Assembly: GCA_036897625.1 (NCBI GenBank)
Contig: JAYMTA010000019.1
Span: 1-64,000, forward strand
Direction: 5' to 3'
Length of the DNA: 64,000 nucleotides
From: Pelargonium cotyledonis
Lineage: Eukaryota > Streptophyta > Magnoliopsida > Geraniales > Geraniaceae
The position numbers and the translations under genes were made by a program. Under the pieces are notes generated by a model that saw only the letters and a list, made by a program, of their open reading frames with translations, made no database searches and was not told where the DNA came from. Of this stretch, positions 37,401 to 49,200 are shown piece by piece (within the stretch, counting starts at the first letter, position 1; each line of letters begins with the position of its first letter).

Positions 37401-39029
37401 ACTAATAGACTAGGTACAGACTTAGACTTTAAAGCAAGACAAAGAAATTAGAATCCCGTGTAAAGATACATAACTTCAGGATAATCCTAATAGAAAGGGC
37501 ATTTTCCCGGAACTTCTTATCGAAAGATCTTAGTTAGGGTGGTATTTATTATAGAATGATAAGTGATTTCTAGCTAATTATTATAAGTGGGTTTACCGGG
37601 AAAGAAATATTAGGAATTTTTCATTCTTAATAGCAGGTATAGTAACCCTCTTTCTCTGAATTTTGGTAAATCCTATAAGTTAAAATTAAGTATGAGATAC
37701 TAGTAAATCGTAGAAAATCTTTCTATTTATTTCGAATAAGACTTAAAGCTCCTTAACTTATAATAAGAATTTTATCTAATTTATTTAGTGTAACTATATT
37801 AAAATAATTTTAATTGTTCTTGTTTAATTAAATATATAAGAAGGTTCTTTTGAAGTATAAGTTGTAAAGCCTTATACTATCTGAAATGTCGATACCTGAG
37901 AATCCCCTTATATCCGGCGGCATGGGGTACTCCGTTTTAAAGGTTCCTTTATTTGTGCTTCCAAAGAACTTAACCTATGAGCAATTCTTAGTGCGAATGC
38001 CTTTCTTGATACTTCCTCTCTAGAGTCTAGAGGTATCCATGTTTAATGAGAGTCTTTTTACATAGCAGATCTGAGATCTGGATTTTCCTTATAAGGACGC
38101 TAGTTTTAGTTCAAGCTTTTGTAAGCAAATCTTTTTTCATTTTATGTCTAATGCACGGGAGCCCAATACAAATAATACAAAAAGGGACCTCTCGATAAAG
38201 CCAAGCTTATAATATTTTACTGATAGGACATAAAACAAAACCCCTTTTCTTCAATATTTTACGAATCCCGCATCAATATAGAAAACCAGGATAATGACCT
38301 TTTTGATAAAAGGTAGAACAGCAGGGGTGGAAATATTCCAGGACCTTAAAAGAAGCTTAGCAAGGATAAATAGATGAATACAAAACCTGTTTAAAATTCT
38401 TTGTTACGAGGAAGAAACTGCCATAGTAGGGGAACCCCTAATTCCAAAGCCCTCGAATAGTTATAATTCTTGAATTCAGAAATTGAAAACTAGAATCACG
38501 AGTCTCTAATTGTCCTCTGTCATTTCCTGCGGGATCTCCTTCGCTTGCTTTAATTACCAAAAAGGGGGGGGTTACCCGGAAAGGTTCGCGTATAAAGATA
38601 AAGTTTTTGTATGAATATAAAGTTGTTAGTTGTAATAGAGTTTAATAGTTTTTATTTAATTCTACTATAGCAAATTGCAGAATAACTTAAAGTAGGTTAC
38701 GGCATGAGTCAACTAGGACACATCACAGGGGTTCAAATCGTTATATTAATTATAAAAGTTATGTATTAAAAAGCTGCTCCCATACTCACGCATATGTTGA
38801 TTCCCGAGAAGGGGACCCATAAAATCCTATACTAAATCTAAACAGAAAGAACCAACTGAAAATCCTAATAACACCAAAAGTCAATAATTTGGTAAAGGAA
38901 ATGGGAAAGATCCTCCATACAAATAAATCAAGAACACAGACATATAAAGAGTAAGACTTGTAATTCATGAATTAGAATTCTTGTAATGTAAGTCATTCTT
39001 TCATTCAAGTACTCCTATTTCTCTTCTGT

Positions 39030-39100
39030 AAGAGACGACTTGAACCATGTACATGTAGCTGCTCCTCTGGGTGCTCTGACTGAAGAGTTGAATTACTTGT
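39030..39100 (-). pseudogene. tRNA-like relic, trnD-GUC-like
   Basis: The minus strand reads GTAATTCAACTCTTCAGTCA then GAGCACCC, which resembles the D-arm region of plastid-type trnD-GUC (GTAGTTCAATTGGTCAGAGCACC). After a disrupted anticodon arm comes CATGGTTCAAGTCGTCTC as a T-arm. The GTC anticodon is absent and the acceptor does not close. The assignment is tentative. Confidence 0.4.
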
Positions 39101-42100
39101 TAACTTGAGGGATTGAGGAATGCTTTAGCTTGAGTTAAGAAGTTTTCCCGTTGTTGCTGGTTAAAGTAGGTATTAAGGAAAGGAGTACCCAAAGTAAGTA
39201 TCTGATGATTCTGATTACGTAAAACGGTTGTATTTTTGTGAGCTTTAACATTTCTTTCCTTAGGATTCTCTTCTTTGCTTGCTCACTCAAAACATAAGAA
39301 TTTACTGGAGGTGTAAAGGATTTTATACAATGTATATAATGAGGAGCTCCCTATCTGTAATAATTCAAGCAAAGAAACCTCGTATGTTAGTTTAAAATCC
39401 CTACAATTCTTTAGGTCACTATATCCGAAAGTCCTACTTCCTTTTTAAGGGGTCTATTCTTCTTTGCAGATCTAATTAGAAGAACCAACGATCCTGTATA
39501 GTCAAAACTCGAGTCAATTTATAGAAAAGTTATTTACTTAAAAGTTTAAAGGGCCCTTCCTTTATCCTTTCTTGATAGGGTGTTGTGCAACACGATAGGG
39601 ATTCGAGAGCATAGAACGAATAATAACTCCAAGGTCTTGGTAATCATCAATTTTGGCTATCTAACAATAAATAAGACTAATAATGATGCAATAATTCCTA
39701 TGGCAGGAATATGCAAGGGCGAGCTATGCTTAGTGAAGTGGGAGTTATTCTAGTAGATTAATTGGACTAGGATCTCTCCTTAATTAATATTATATATCAA
39801 GAGGAGCTTTGCCCGATAAAATATAAAAGAATTTACTTTTTCTGAAATCCAAATACCCAGCATAAAAAAAGACTCAACCTTTAAAAGCGGTGCCATATAT
39901 CTCTGACTTATCCAAGAGTACTTGCTTTGTTAAGTTGTAAAAAAACTTTAGCTATTCCTAAAATGAACTCTATCGGGAATCCCGAATTTTAAGAGCTTCC
40001 ATTTCTATGATGTTTGACTTAAGGAACTTAAGATTATACTGCATGTAAATTACCGTCTTGGGTTTTCCCGATTATTACTAATAATACTGATAAAAATACA
40101 AACTTACAAAAGAGTGTTCTTTCCTAGAGGAATACCGCTCTCGCTTTAGGAAAACTGTATCAAAGATAGGATTGCAGGAACTCATTTGCTACGAACTGCT
40201 TACAACCCTCCTTCTTATCTGTAGAAGTCTTTTTTTCTTTTTCCTCGTGGTACGAACTGAACTACTCTTCTATTAACTTCACGAGCATATTACCGGGTTA
40301 TAGCTACGCATACTTGTTAGAATCTTAAACTCTACTACAGCATATTCTGGAGGGGTTCCATTGGGATAGTAAAGACACAGACTTTGTGAATAGATTCTTA
40401 GCGGGACTCGGTATCTTAGTATTTAGTGGTTTTTAATTAGACACTCATGAGTTTATTACTTCTCTTTCATTTATTTAGAATAAAGATTGAAATGTGACTT
40501 CCTTTGACTAAACATTCTTACACTTCTAATACTTGTTAGGTACACCAGTTTTAGTTTAATGTCTTAGAGTAACCACAATTTTCTCTTTATTTCTAAGTAT
40601 TACTGTTACTGTCTTTGACAAAACACGGTAGCAAAGCTCTTGTGGTAATACATAAAACCTTTTCCGAGGTAACCTGGAATGTAGAAAATGTCAATCAATA
40701 AGGAGTTAACAGGAATAACTTATATAATATATAACTAGATCAAAAATATGTAGAGTAAGCCTAATCTCTCATTGCTGCGGTTTTCCTTATATTTTTAAGC
40801 ATTAGTATATTACATCACGAGTAAACACTATGCCGCTAAAAGTGCTCTTTGAGCATGACAGGAACCCCTTTTATTGAATAAAGGAGGAATATAATGAGTA
40901 CGATATACTCTTAAAATGATATATCCAAATAAGCGCTTGTTAATAATATAAAGGACTCCTCCTTAGACTTTATAGGATCCGCCTATAGTGGATATTTAGG
41001 GTAAGTAAAGTAATACGCTGGGAATAAAGTACAAACCCCTGCTTCTCGAATTAAACAAATCAAACATAAGTTACACACTTATTCTTGATGGAGCTCCTCT
41101 AGACTTCAGAACCTAGAGTCCTACCTTATCAAAGAGGAGCTACTTGTATTTAAAGAAAGGTTAAGTGTATTTTTTTAATCTCTTGTTTATGAAATAGTAT
41201 AAGAAGCTGTGTAAGATTAGTACAAGAAATTAAGTAGTTTACTAAGCTTAAGCTTTTTAGGAGAGTGCCTTGCAGTTGGGTTAATTGTACTTTTGTGATA
41301 TCCAATTGTAAATTGTAGAAGAAGTTATAGGAAATAATTAGTCGGAGTATTCTGATTGTTTTTTGGCTGGGAATGTTTTGTTTTATTTAATGTAGGTATA
41401 CTTGAAGAAGGAGTTCTCCCCTCATATGTATTAGCTCAATATCAATATGGGAACTTTTAAAAACTATTAATATAAAGAAAGATAGATAATCTCGCGCTAT
41501 AATAAGAATTTCAAAGTATTCTGTCCTATTTTAGATTTATAAAACAATTACGATTTTTATTTTAACAAATGAAAACGTAGAGAATTGGGTACGTGTCGAA
41601 GCTCTTTTTCCTTATCCCATTATCAACTAATAGGTATCCCTTTAATTAGAAATTCCTCGTTAGGTGAGCAGTCAAAAGCCCTCAAAATACTTAACCGAGT
41701 TCCCCCTTTTTCAGCCAAGGGCCAAGTCTAAACGCTTTTAGAGCATAAATTTATTGATAAATCCTCCGTTTAGGATTCTTTTTTTGAACGGCGTTAGTAG
41801 TATACCTATTGTACTTTGTTAAGGGCCTTAGCACTTCTACGATTTTATCTTTTACCTTTTACCGAAGATTCACTCTGAAATACCAGATTGTAAGTAATAA
41901 GTTAACGGAATTACGTTGATTACTCGTTTTTGTCCAGCAAAGACTTCCTTTGTAAAACTATTACTTATAAATTTTCTTTTCAACGGATTACTCTGGCTTA
42001 GTAGATAAAACTACCAGACTTGATTCAACAAAAGGTTAAGGTGTTCTTATGTACTATCTATTCGTAAGTAACTTAGTGCAACGAGTTTGACATTTTGATA

Positions 42101-43139
42101 AGTAATTCGCAATAAAAACATCGTCGGGGATTTTGTTTAACCCTGGATAGTGAAACCGAGGATCTGGCTAATTCTGCGTTTCCATTCAATAATACCAAGA
42201 TTTCCCTTTCATTTTTGATTCAATTTGGATAGCACATATTCAGCACAAAATAAAGATTCCGGGGAAGTACTTACTTCTAAGTTTTTACCATACTCTATTA
42301 TCAAGATACTTGAGAATCACAGCTACCTCCTTGTATACCCCAGCCTGCATATTAAAACCTTACATTCTTATACAAGAGCCCCTTTATAGTGCATTACTCT
42401 AAATACAAATTTTTGTGAAAGTCCTATATTAAGGGTCGGTATAGTTTCCTTTTCAAAGTATGAGACTTTTAGATTCTACTCATCATAAAAAACTTCATTC
42501 TAATTTTAAAATATAAATAGTTCCTACAAAACTATCCCTTTAGGCTTTTTTGTCGGAATGCCCTCTTTCAAACTTATAGTTCAGGGATCCACAAGGATGC
42601 AGTACTCTTCTTACAATAAATGATTGAGGCTCGGCAAAAAACATAAGTATCCTTTATGTGGAAGCAGTTTCAGATTATAAGCTGTATGCAGTTCTCGGAA
42701 ATCTTACGGAATGAGAACCTTTAGTAAAGGGTTTACCAGGGACCTATCACGTATTATGTTCTGATAGGGATTGAAGAGAGGACTCCTTGCGAGAAGCTTA
42801 ATGACTTAGAAGAGAATCGAGTTTGACTTTATTTGAAGTAGGGTATTCGACGCTATCCTGTATTATATAAGTAGATTTTTACTTGATATTCACAAAAGAG
42901 TTAATCCAATGTTTTCTAGTAACTTTCTTAGGTTAGGGTTGTATTGAGTTATATCTTGTGTACCTATCGTAACCCTTCGTACACATCTAATTCAGGATCC
43001 TGCGGTATCTCAAAACAAAAGGAGTTGGGCGACCGACTATAGAACTAGCAATATATGCAAAGACCTTGATCAAGAATTGCGATTTAAAAAGTAAGACCTA
43101 TAAGTTAAAGGTATCTTATTGTAGCTTATACTTCTTTAT

Positions 43140-43803
43140 ATAGTAGTAGTTCTCTTCTTAAGGTAGATAGTATAGTATTTAGAGTCTTATAGTAGTAGAG
43201 ATAGGAGATCATAGGGCGTTATAGATAATAGGTCAGATTAGTTCCTAATAGAGTCTTGGAGTTCTTTATAGAGGTTTCTAGTAAGGCCTTAGTAGAGGTA
43301 GTTCCCTCCCCATATATAGTCTAGTTGTTTTTAATTGTATTAGTTGTATTAGGAGTTATAATACTGACCTTATTAGGAGTTATAGTCTTCCTACTTCTTA
43401 TTATTAGGCTTTACTAATTATAGTAAGAGATTCTTAGGCTAGCTTTAGCTAGGATATAGGAGTTATAGGAGTTCCTTTATATATTAGGACAACCAGTTTT
43501 ATATGCCCTTACAAAGTAAGCCTCTTATTTGTTACCTGTTGTTACCTGCTTTCTGTATCCCTGTCTTAGTCTTAGCTGTCTTATGAGCCCTTGTCTTATA
43601 GGTCTTGATAGCTGTACTTGTCTTATGGGTCTTATTGTAGCCTGTACTCTTACTAATAGGATTTGATCTTGTTAGGATTGTTAGGAGTTATAGTACTACT
43701 CTTCTTAAGGATAATACCTCTTATTAGTAATAAGGTATATAGGAGTTTGTATTATAGTCTTGGTTATTGTATTAGTCTTATAGGCTAGCTTTAGCTAGTA
43801 CAT
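43140..43803 (-). repeat. Lys/Thr-rich coding-like repeat patch (large family member)
   Basis: This is one of the two largest patches. On the minus strand the stretch from about 43,690 to 43,520 reads as Lys/Thr-rich text: YNKTHKTSTAIKTYKT, then RAHKTAKTKTGIQKAGNNR. The part near 43.35 kb gives TITPNKVSIITPNTTNT. Words are shared with patches at 0.9, 1.5, 13.9, 25.6, 26.2, 29.5, 32.9 and 54.0 kb. The other end of the patch (43.14-43.3 kb) is simple TAGTAGTAG-like sequence. It abuts the 17-bp hairpin word at 43,804, just as the patch at 0.84 kb lies next to the same word at 789. Confidence 0.55.
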
Positions 43804-43820
43804 AGGCAAGATTTATCTTG
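43804..43820. repeat. 17-bp hairpin repeat, copy 2
   Basis: Identical to 789-805, AGGCAAGATTTATCTTG, with a six-base stem around TT. Confidence 0.75.
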
Positions 43821-44178
43821 GAGTAAGGGATTGAACAGTTATATAAAACAGAAAATGAAGTTTTGTCGGTATACAAAATAGAAAGTTTCTTGTAAAACAG
43901 GTCCTTTATCCGGTGAAAGTACTGACTTATGTAGTCAAACACCCGATTTGAGACTTTCACATTTCTATAGTGGTCAAAACTCATTCCAAGGTTTCGCTTA
44001 TAGAGAGCCCTTTCATTCTAAAAATGTTATGCCGGCTATACAGCAAAAAGCATAAACCCGAGTTTCTTAATAGAGCTCACTTCATTTTCGATCAATTTGA
44101 GTCCACTATATATGACAAATCAATAAACACCATTTTAGGAAGGGAAGACATTTCAAAAAAAGAGAAATTGAGTCTGAC

Positions 44179-44196
44179 ATAGATGGAAAATGAATA
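44179..44196 (+). repeat. 18-bp dispersed repeat, copy 2
   Basis: Identical to 337-354, ATAGATGGAAAATGAATA, on the same strand. Confidence 0.75.
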
Positions 44197-44320
44197 AAAA
44201 GTGTATGAAACTCCTAACCTTGCTTACTTATATATGCCCTTTTCAAGTCAGGTAAGAAAGTACTCATTTTGTTAAAAGTGAGGGAAGGCTCACAGGAAAG
44301 TTATGAAGTAAGAAGATAGG

Positions 44321-44403
44321 TCTCGCTCTAAAGAAAGGTATGAAAGGAACTAAGTCAATAAGCAGTGAGTGAGATTACTGTATCTTACTCCGTTACTGTA
44401 TTC
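44321..44403 (+). repeat. shortened copy of the 14.65-kb repeat
   Basis: TCTCGCTCT (44,321), AAAGAAAGGTATGAAAG (44,330-44,346) and GTTACTGTATTC (44,392-44,403) occur in the same order and on the same strand as at 14,649-14,760. Segments between the words have been lost or replaced. Confidence 0.6.
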
Positions 44404-44706
44404 CGGTTAAGGCGTTTTTAAGGGCAAGGAATTGACTGTAAATGAAGTCAAGTGAAAGTCAAAGAAGTTCTGTTTTTCCAGTTGTTGGTTATAGTGTAAG
44501 GTTAACTAAACGAAGACTATTAAGTACTACCGTACCTCCGTACCCTTTTTATCGGTCGGTAACAAGGACTTACCCATTCTCCAACAAGAACTCCTAAACA
44601 ATGACAAGGGAATTAGAACACTGGCTTGGAATGAGCTACACTTCCTCATCATACCTATAGCTATAGCTTTCTTATTAGTCTGAGTAGCTATGTTTTGTAG
44701 TCCTAA

Positions 44707-46265
44707 CCTAAGAGTCGAAAGTCAAACCCGAGGGAGCCTCCGCGCCGTCAAGCGAGGCAAGACAGTCGTAACTACCGGTCGTCCTCTCGTCGGACCCCAT
44801 TGCAATCGCAACAGTCATCCAAAGCCTACACTCTCTATGTAGGCAATCTTCCTGCGTCTATTACAGCCGACTGGCTTGCTAAAATCTTCGATAAGCATGC
44901 TAGGGTTACTAACTATTTTATTCCACAGAGCCCTAATGGGTTTGGTCGAGTCTATGGTTTTGATTCCTTTGATTCCTTCGATGAGGCAGACAAAGTTCTT
45001 CATATAATTGATGGCACATCCCTGATGGACCATCGGTTGTTCGTAAAATGGGCGAAGTTCTCAAAGGACAGGCCAACGCAAGCTGATCGTCGGAATAGGA
45101 GAATGTCAGGGCTCAATCGGCAATCGGCCAAACCATCGGTTTCACATGTGAGCAATGCGCCCAGATCCCTCACTTCAAAACAGCCTTCTGTTCCAGTAAA
45201 GAAGGTTGTTCATCCAAGCTCCCTCGGCTTTACTACCAGGAATATCACGGACAAATTGAAATAGAGTGTTCTGGCAATAGCTCGCTCACCTTTCTCGGTT
45301 TCTTCCCTGTGCGAATTCCTTTTTGCTAATGAATCCATGAATATTATCATTCATTCGTTGTGTCATCAGGTGTTCGTTCTCTCTTTTTCAGAGGAATGTG
45401 TTCTTCAGACAATGAAAGACTCCGGTTGGACTTGGCTATCGAAATGGTTTGTTTCTTTTCATGACTAGAATCGGTATAAATTGAAGGGTGGTCAATTTTG
45501 TTGGTTATCGGTTGACGGTATACCTCTTCACGCTTGGCACCAAAATACCATTTGAAGCATTGTGAAGCAATTTGGTGAAATTATATACCTTCACCCGTCT
45601 TTCGAGTCTAGGTCGTCTTTGGATAAGGCTCAAGTTCTGATTTATTCAGACTCCCTTGCGAATGTCTCGGGCTCTGTGTCTTTGAAGGTAGGGTCTAAGT
45701 CTTTTCAGGTGGCCGTCTCGGAATGTTTTAACTCGGATCTTCTCCCTTCTGCTGGTCACACTCACAATTCAACCACTGGTTTCTCCCCTCCCAACTCTCC
45801 CTTTGGTGATAACTTAGATGCTTTTGATCAACATGATTCCCATGGGCAGTCAAAACAAGCTTCTCATAGCCCAAACCCTGACCTGCATGAGCGACCTAAT
45901 GATCGTACCTCTACCACCCCAGCTCCCTACGTTTCTGTTCAGCACTGTAACCCTAAGCTCTCTGGCCTTTTCGCTCTTCCTTGCCCCCTCTGGTCATTCC
46001 CCAATGCCGCTCTTCCCTATATAAACCACCGGCGACCCTACGTGCTCCAAAGTGAGTGCTACTCCCAGCTCGCGCACTATCTTCAGGACCTCCCAAGTCG
46101 GTTTCCCCTTCTATCATTGATCGAACACGTGAGATCCATTCTCCAACACATCATGCCTCGGCCATGCTAGATGTCTGTAAGAGTTTGGGGGCATCTTTTG
46201 AGGAATCTGATTCGGAAGTAGTTGATCAACTCCGTGCTTTGGAGGTTGCTTCCGTCCGGCATTAA
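44707..46265 (+). pseudogene. LINE ORF1: RRM plus DUF4283-like protein, broken
   Basis: ORF1 proteins of plant LINEs bind the element's RNA. The frame open from 44,707 is Arg-rich at first. It then carries an RRM from about 44,830 to 45,055, with RNP2 as LYVGNL and a degenerate RNP1 (GRVYGFDSF). A Ser/Arg/Lys-rich linker follows. A second conserved region (about 45,265-45,720) has the WLSVDGIPLHAWH block and the SLDKAQVLIY stretch typical of DUF4283-like plant retroelement proteins. The rest is Pro/Ser-rich. In-frame stops lie at 45,262 (TAG), 45,466 (TAG) and 45,553 (TGA). The frame shifts between 46,056 and 46,170, after which LRALEVASVRH closes at the TAA at 46,263. The natural end is credible because ORF2 starts 27 bases later. 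No ATG is available near the start. Confidence 0.85.
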
Positions 46266-46292
46266 TCCTCCTTCTTTGTGCTAACCGTCTCT

Positions 46293-49200
46293 ATGAGTAT
46301 GAGTCTACTCTCTTGGAATATTCAGGGAGCGGCGGCACAGCACAAGCGAGATCGAATTCGATCTCTCATTCGAATGTCTAAATGTAGCATTGTGTTCATT
46401 CAGGAGAGTAAGTTACAGGAACTGTCAGTTTTCTCTGCGAAAAGGTTTTAGTCTTCTACTTCCATGCAATTCCGGTTCTCCCCTTCAGCAGGTCGGTCGG
46501 GGGGTTTGATCTCACTTTGGGATTCCAACTCTTTCTCTCTAGAATCATCAGCTATTGATCCGAATTTTATTTCTCTCATTGGTTATTAGAGTTTGTTTGA
46601 GTGCAAGTGCATTCTTATAAACGTGTATGCTCCTATTCCGGAAGCGGACAAAATTGCATTGTGGGGGCGTATTTTATTGGTCGTAATTGAGGCAAAATAC
46701 TTCAACTCGATACGAGTTGAGACTGAGCGTAACATTGGTCGTGCATCCATCCCTGCCATGAATGCTTTTAATAATTTTATCTCGGATTGCGGGATTCGTG
46801 ATTTGTCTCTAATTGGACGGTCTTTCACTTGGTACGGCCTGAATTCTTGTGCAAGCCGCATCTATAGAATTCTCATTTCTTCATATTGGTCGTATCCTAT
46901 TAGTAATCTCTCTCTCCCCGGTCTCCACCATGGTTGCTCCGATCACTGTCCATTATTATTTTTCATGGAATCGGTTGACTAGGGTCCCTGGCCTTTTAAA
47001 TTTGTCAATTGTTCGATCCAGCATAAGTCTTTTTATGCTACTGTGGAAGAGGCTTGGAATTCTCTTGTTATTGTTGGGCAACCTAGCTTTAGATTTTGGT
47101 CTAAGCTACATCATGTGAAACAGGTTCTTAAGAGTTGGAAAATAAATTCCTTTGGGAATTTAAGTCAAGCTGTGAAGGAATTGGAGCCGCAAATCGACGA
47201 ATTAGATAAGGAAATCGACTTGGGTAAAATCAGTGCTGAGGGCTTGGTTCACCGCGCGTCACTAGTGTCGGATCTACATATTAAATCGGGGGCACTAGCT
47301 TCTCTTTGGAAGCAAAAATCGAGACCCAAATGGTTAACAGAGGGAGATCAAAATACGAGTTACTTTCACAGAATTGCTTCCTTTCGGCAAGCTCAAAACC
47401 GGATTTGTGGTATTAATCAAGGTGAATTGTGGGTCTCGATTCCGGACACTGTTAAATTGCTTGCATGCTCATTTTTTCGCGACAGGCTCTTTTCGAACTC
47501 GCCGTCTCGTACAAGCCTTCTGCGGCTTAATTTCAAGAAGCTCACGGACTCTGCTAAGTCTGAGTTGGAGCGGCCAGTCACGCTAGACGAGATCCGGTCA
47601 GTTTTCTTCGGTTTTGATGGGTCACGGGCTCCAGGTCCAAATGGGTTTAGTCTCTTATTCTATCAGCATTGTTCGGATATAATTGCGCAGGACTTGCTCT
47701 CTTTAGTTCAATGCTTCTTGGACACCGGTTCTCTTGGTAAGGGTTTGAGTTTGGCTTTTCTCACTCTAATCCCGAAGGTGGATAATCCGGTGGGTTTTAA
47801 CGAGTTTCGGCCTATTAGTCTTGTTACAGCTCCATACAAGGTTATCACTAAACTCCTTGCAAATAAACTAAAACCATACATTGGGTCTCTTATTAGTGAT
47901 GTACAGAGTGCCTTTATAAACGACCGTCAGATTCTAGATAGCGTTTTAATCACAAGAGAGGTGATTCATTCGGCTCGGATCAATTGGGTTCAGGCGGCTA
48001 TTCTCAAGCTTGATTTTTAGCAAGCTTTCGATCGTCTCGAATGGTCTTTTATTGATTTTTGCTCGGAATCAATGGGTTTTGGAGCTCTTTTCTGGTTCAG
48101 GGTACGTGGGTGTCTGGAGTCTCATATTTCTGTCTTGATTAATGGTTCCCCTCGCCTAAATTCAAGAGCCCTAGGGGGGTTAAGCAAGGATGCCCCCTAT
48201 CTCCTTATCTTTTTATCATTGTTGCGGAGGCGCTTCACTTATTGCTCGAGCACGTGGAAAGTAATGGCCGGATTGCAGGTATTTCTTTTGGTTCATTCTC
48301 AGTCTCTCACTTGTAGTTTACGGACGATACAGTACTGTTTCTTGATTTGTCAAATTCTGCGAACTCTGTGATTAATGTAAAAGTTGTCCTTCATTTATTT
48401 CAATTGGCTTCCGGCTTGGCTATTAATTATAGTAAGTTGAGACTTTTTGGCTTAAACTTAATCCCGAACCGTGTTGCCTCTTTAGCCCGTGACCTTGGAT
48501 GTGAAGTGGCAGAGTTGCCAATTACTTATCTTGGATTTAAATTGGGGGCAGATCCAAAATGCATTAGTACTTGGCAGGGTATCATTGACAAGTATCAAAA
48601 GCGGCTTGCACTTTGGAGGACTAAATATATTTCGTTGGGAGGACGAGTGACTTTGATTCGGGCGGCTCTTTCTTCCCTCCTTTGTTCTACATGTCCCTCT
48701 TTCGGGCTCCCAAAAAGGAGATTGATACGTTGGAATCTATTAAGCGTAGCTTTTTGTGGGCATCTTCGCCAGATCATCGAGGTTTATGCAAGGTAAAGTG
48801 GTCTATTGTTGTTTCTAAAAAAGTTCATGGTGGACTCGGTATCCGACAATTGGGTTTGGCAAATACGAGCTTAATGGCTAAATGGTGGTGGAAGTTTGCT
48901 TCTCAATCGGGTTCTCTTTGGAAAAATTTACTTTGTGCTAAGTATGGATGGTCCCCGTCTTCTTGGTCTCTTCAAGAGCTCGGCTCGAATCATCTCTCCC
49001 CAATAATAAGTGGTCTTATTGAGTTGCAAAATTTTCCTGGCTTCTTGGATATTGTGGGGAATTCAAGCATGAAATGGGTATTGGGTGATGGGCAAACCAT
49101 TTGTTTTTGGACGGACATTTGGTGCGCTGATTCCACTCTCCAATTCTGATTCTCTAGGCTGTTCGATTTGAGTATTCTGCCATCTGCTTCAGTGGCATAT

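Larger units (their letters stand above)
33127..43139. other. AT-rich spacer
   Basis: No gene is supported across this stretch. Frames of 60-74 codons (33,722-33,913, 36,825-37,049 and 38,786-38,968, all minus strand) show nothing recognisable. tRNA-like relics lie at 34.4 and 39.0 kb, and T-arm-like words at 33,700 (CACAGGTTCAAACCTC), 36,640-36,660 (CGTGGGTTCAAGTC) and 38,727 (CAGGGGTTCAAATCG). GC palindromes recur throughout. Confidence 0.55.
43821..44706. other. transitional spacer upstream of the LINE
   Basis: A 70-codon Lys-rich frame at 43,970-44,182 (plus) and a 68-codon frame on the other strand overlap here; neither matches a family I know. The stretch holds the second copies of the 18-bp word (44,179-44,196) and of the 14.65-kb repeat (44,321-44,403). 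Composition is less AT-extreme than the big spacer blocks. Confidence 0.5.

Noticed and set aside
43970-44182. 70-codon Lys-rich frame as a possible mitochondrial plasmid gene remnant
   Set aside because: No polymerase or other plasmid motif could be seen; kept only as a spacer note.
44815-45033. Minus-strand frame opposite the RRM region
   Set aside because: Shadow of the LINE ORF1 on the opposite strand.
45262-48316. TAG recoded as an amino acid in the LINE
   Set aside because: The TGA stops, frameshifts and captured setting point to decay, and no suppressor system is visible.
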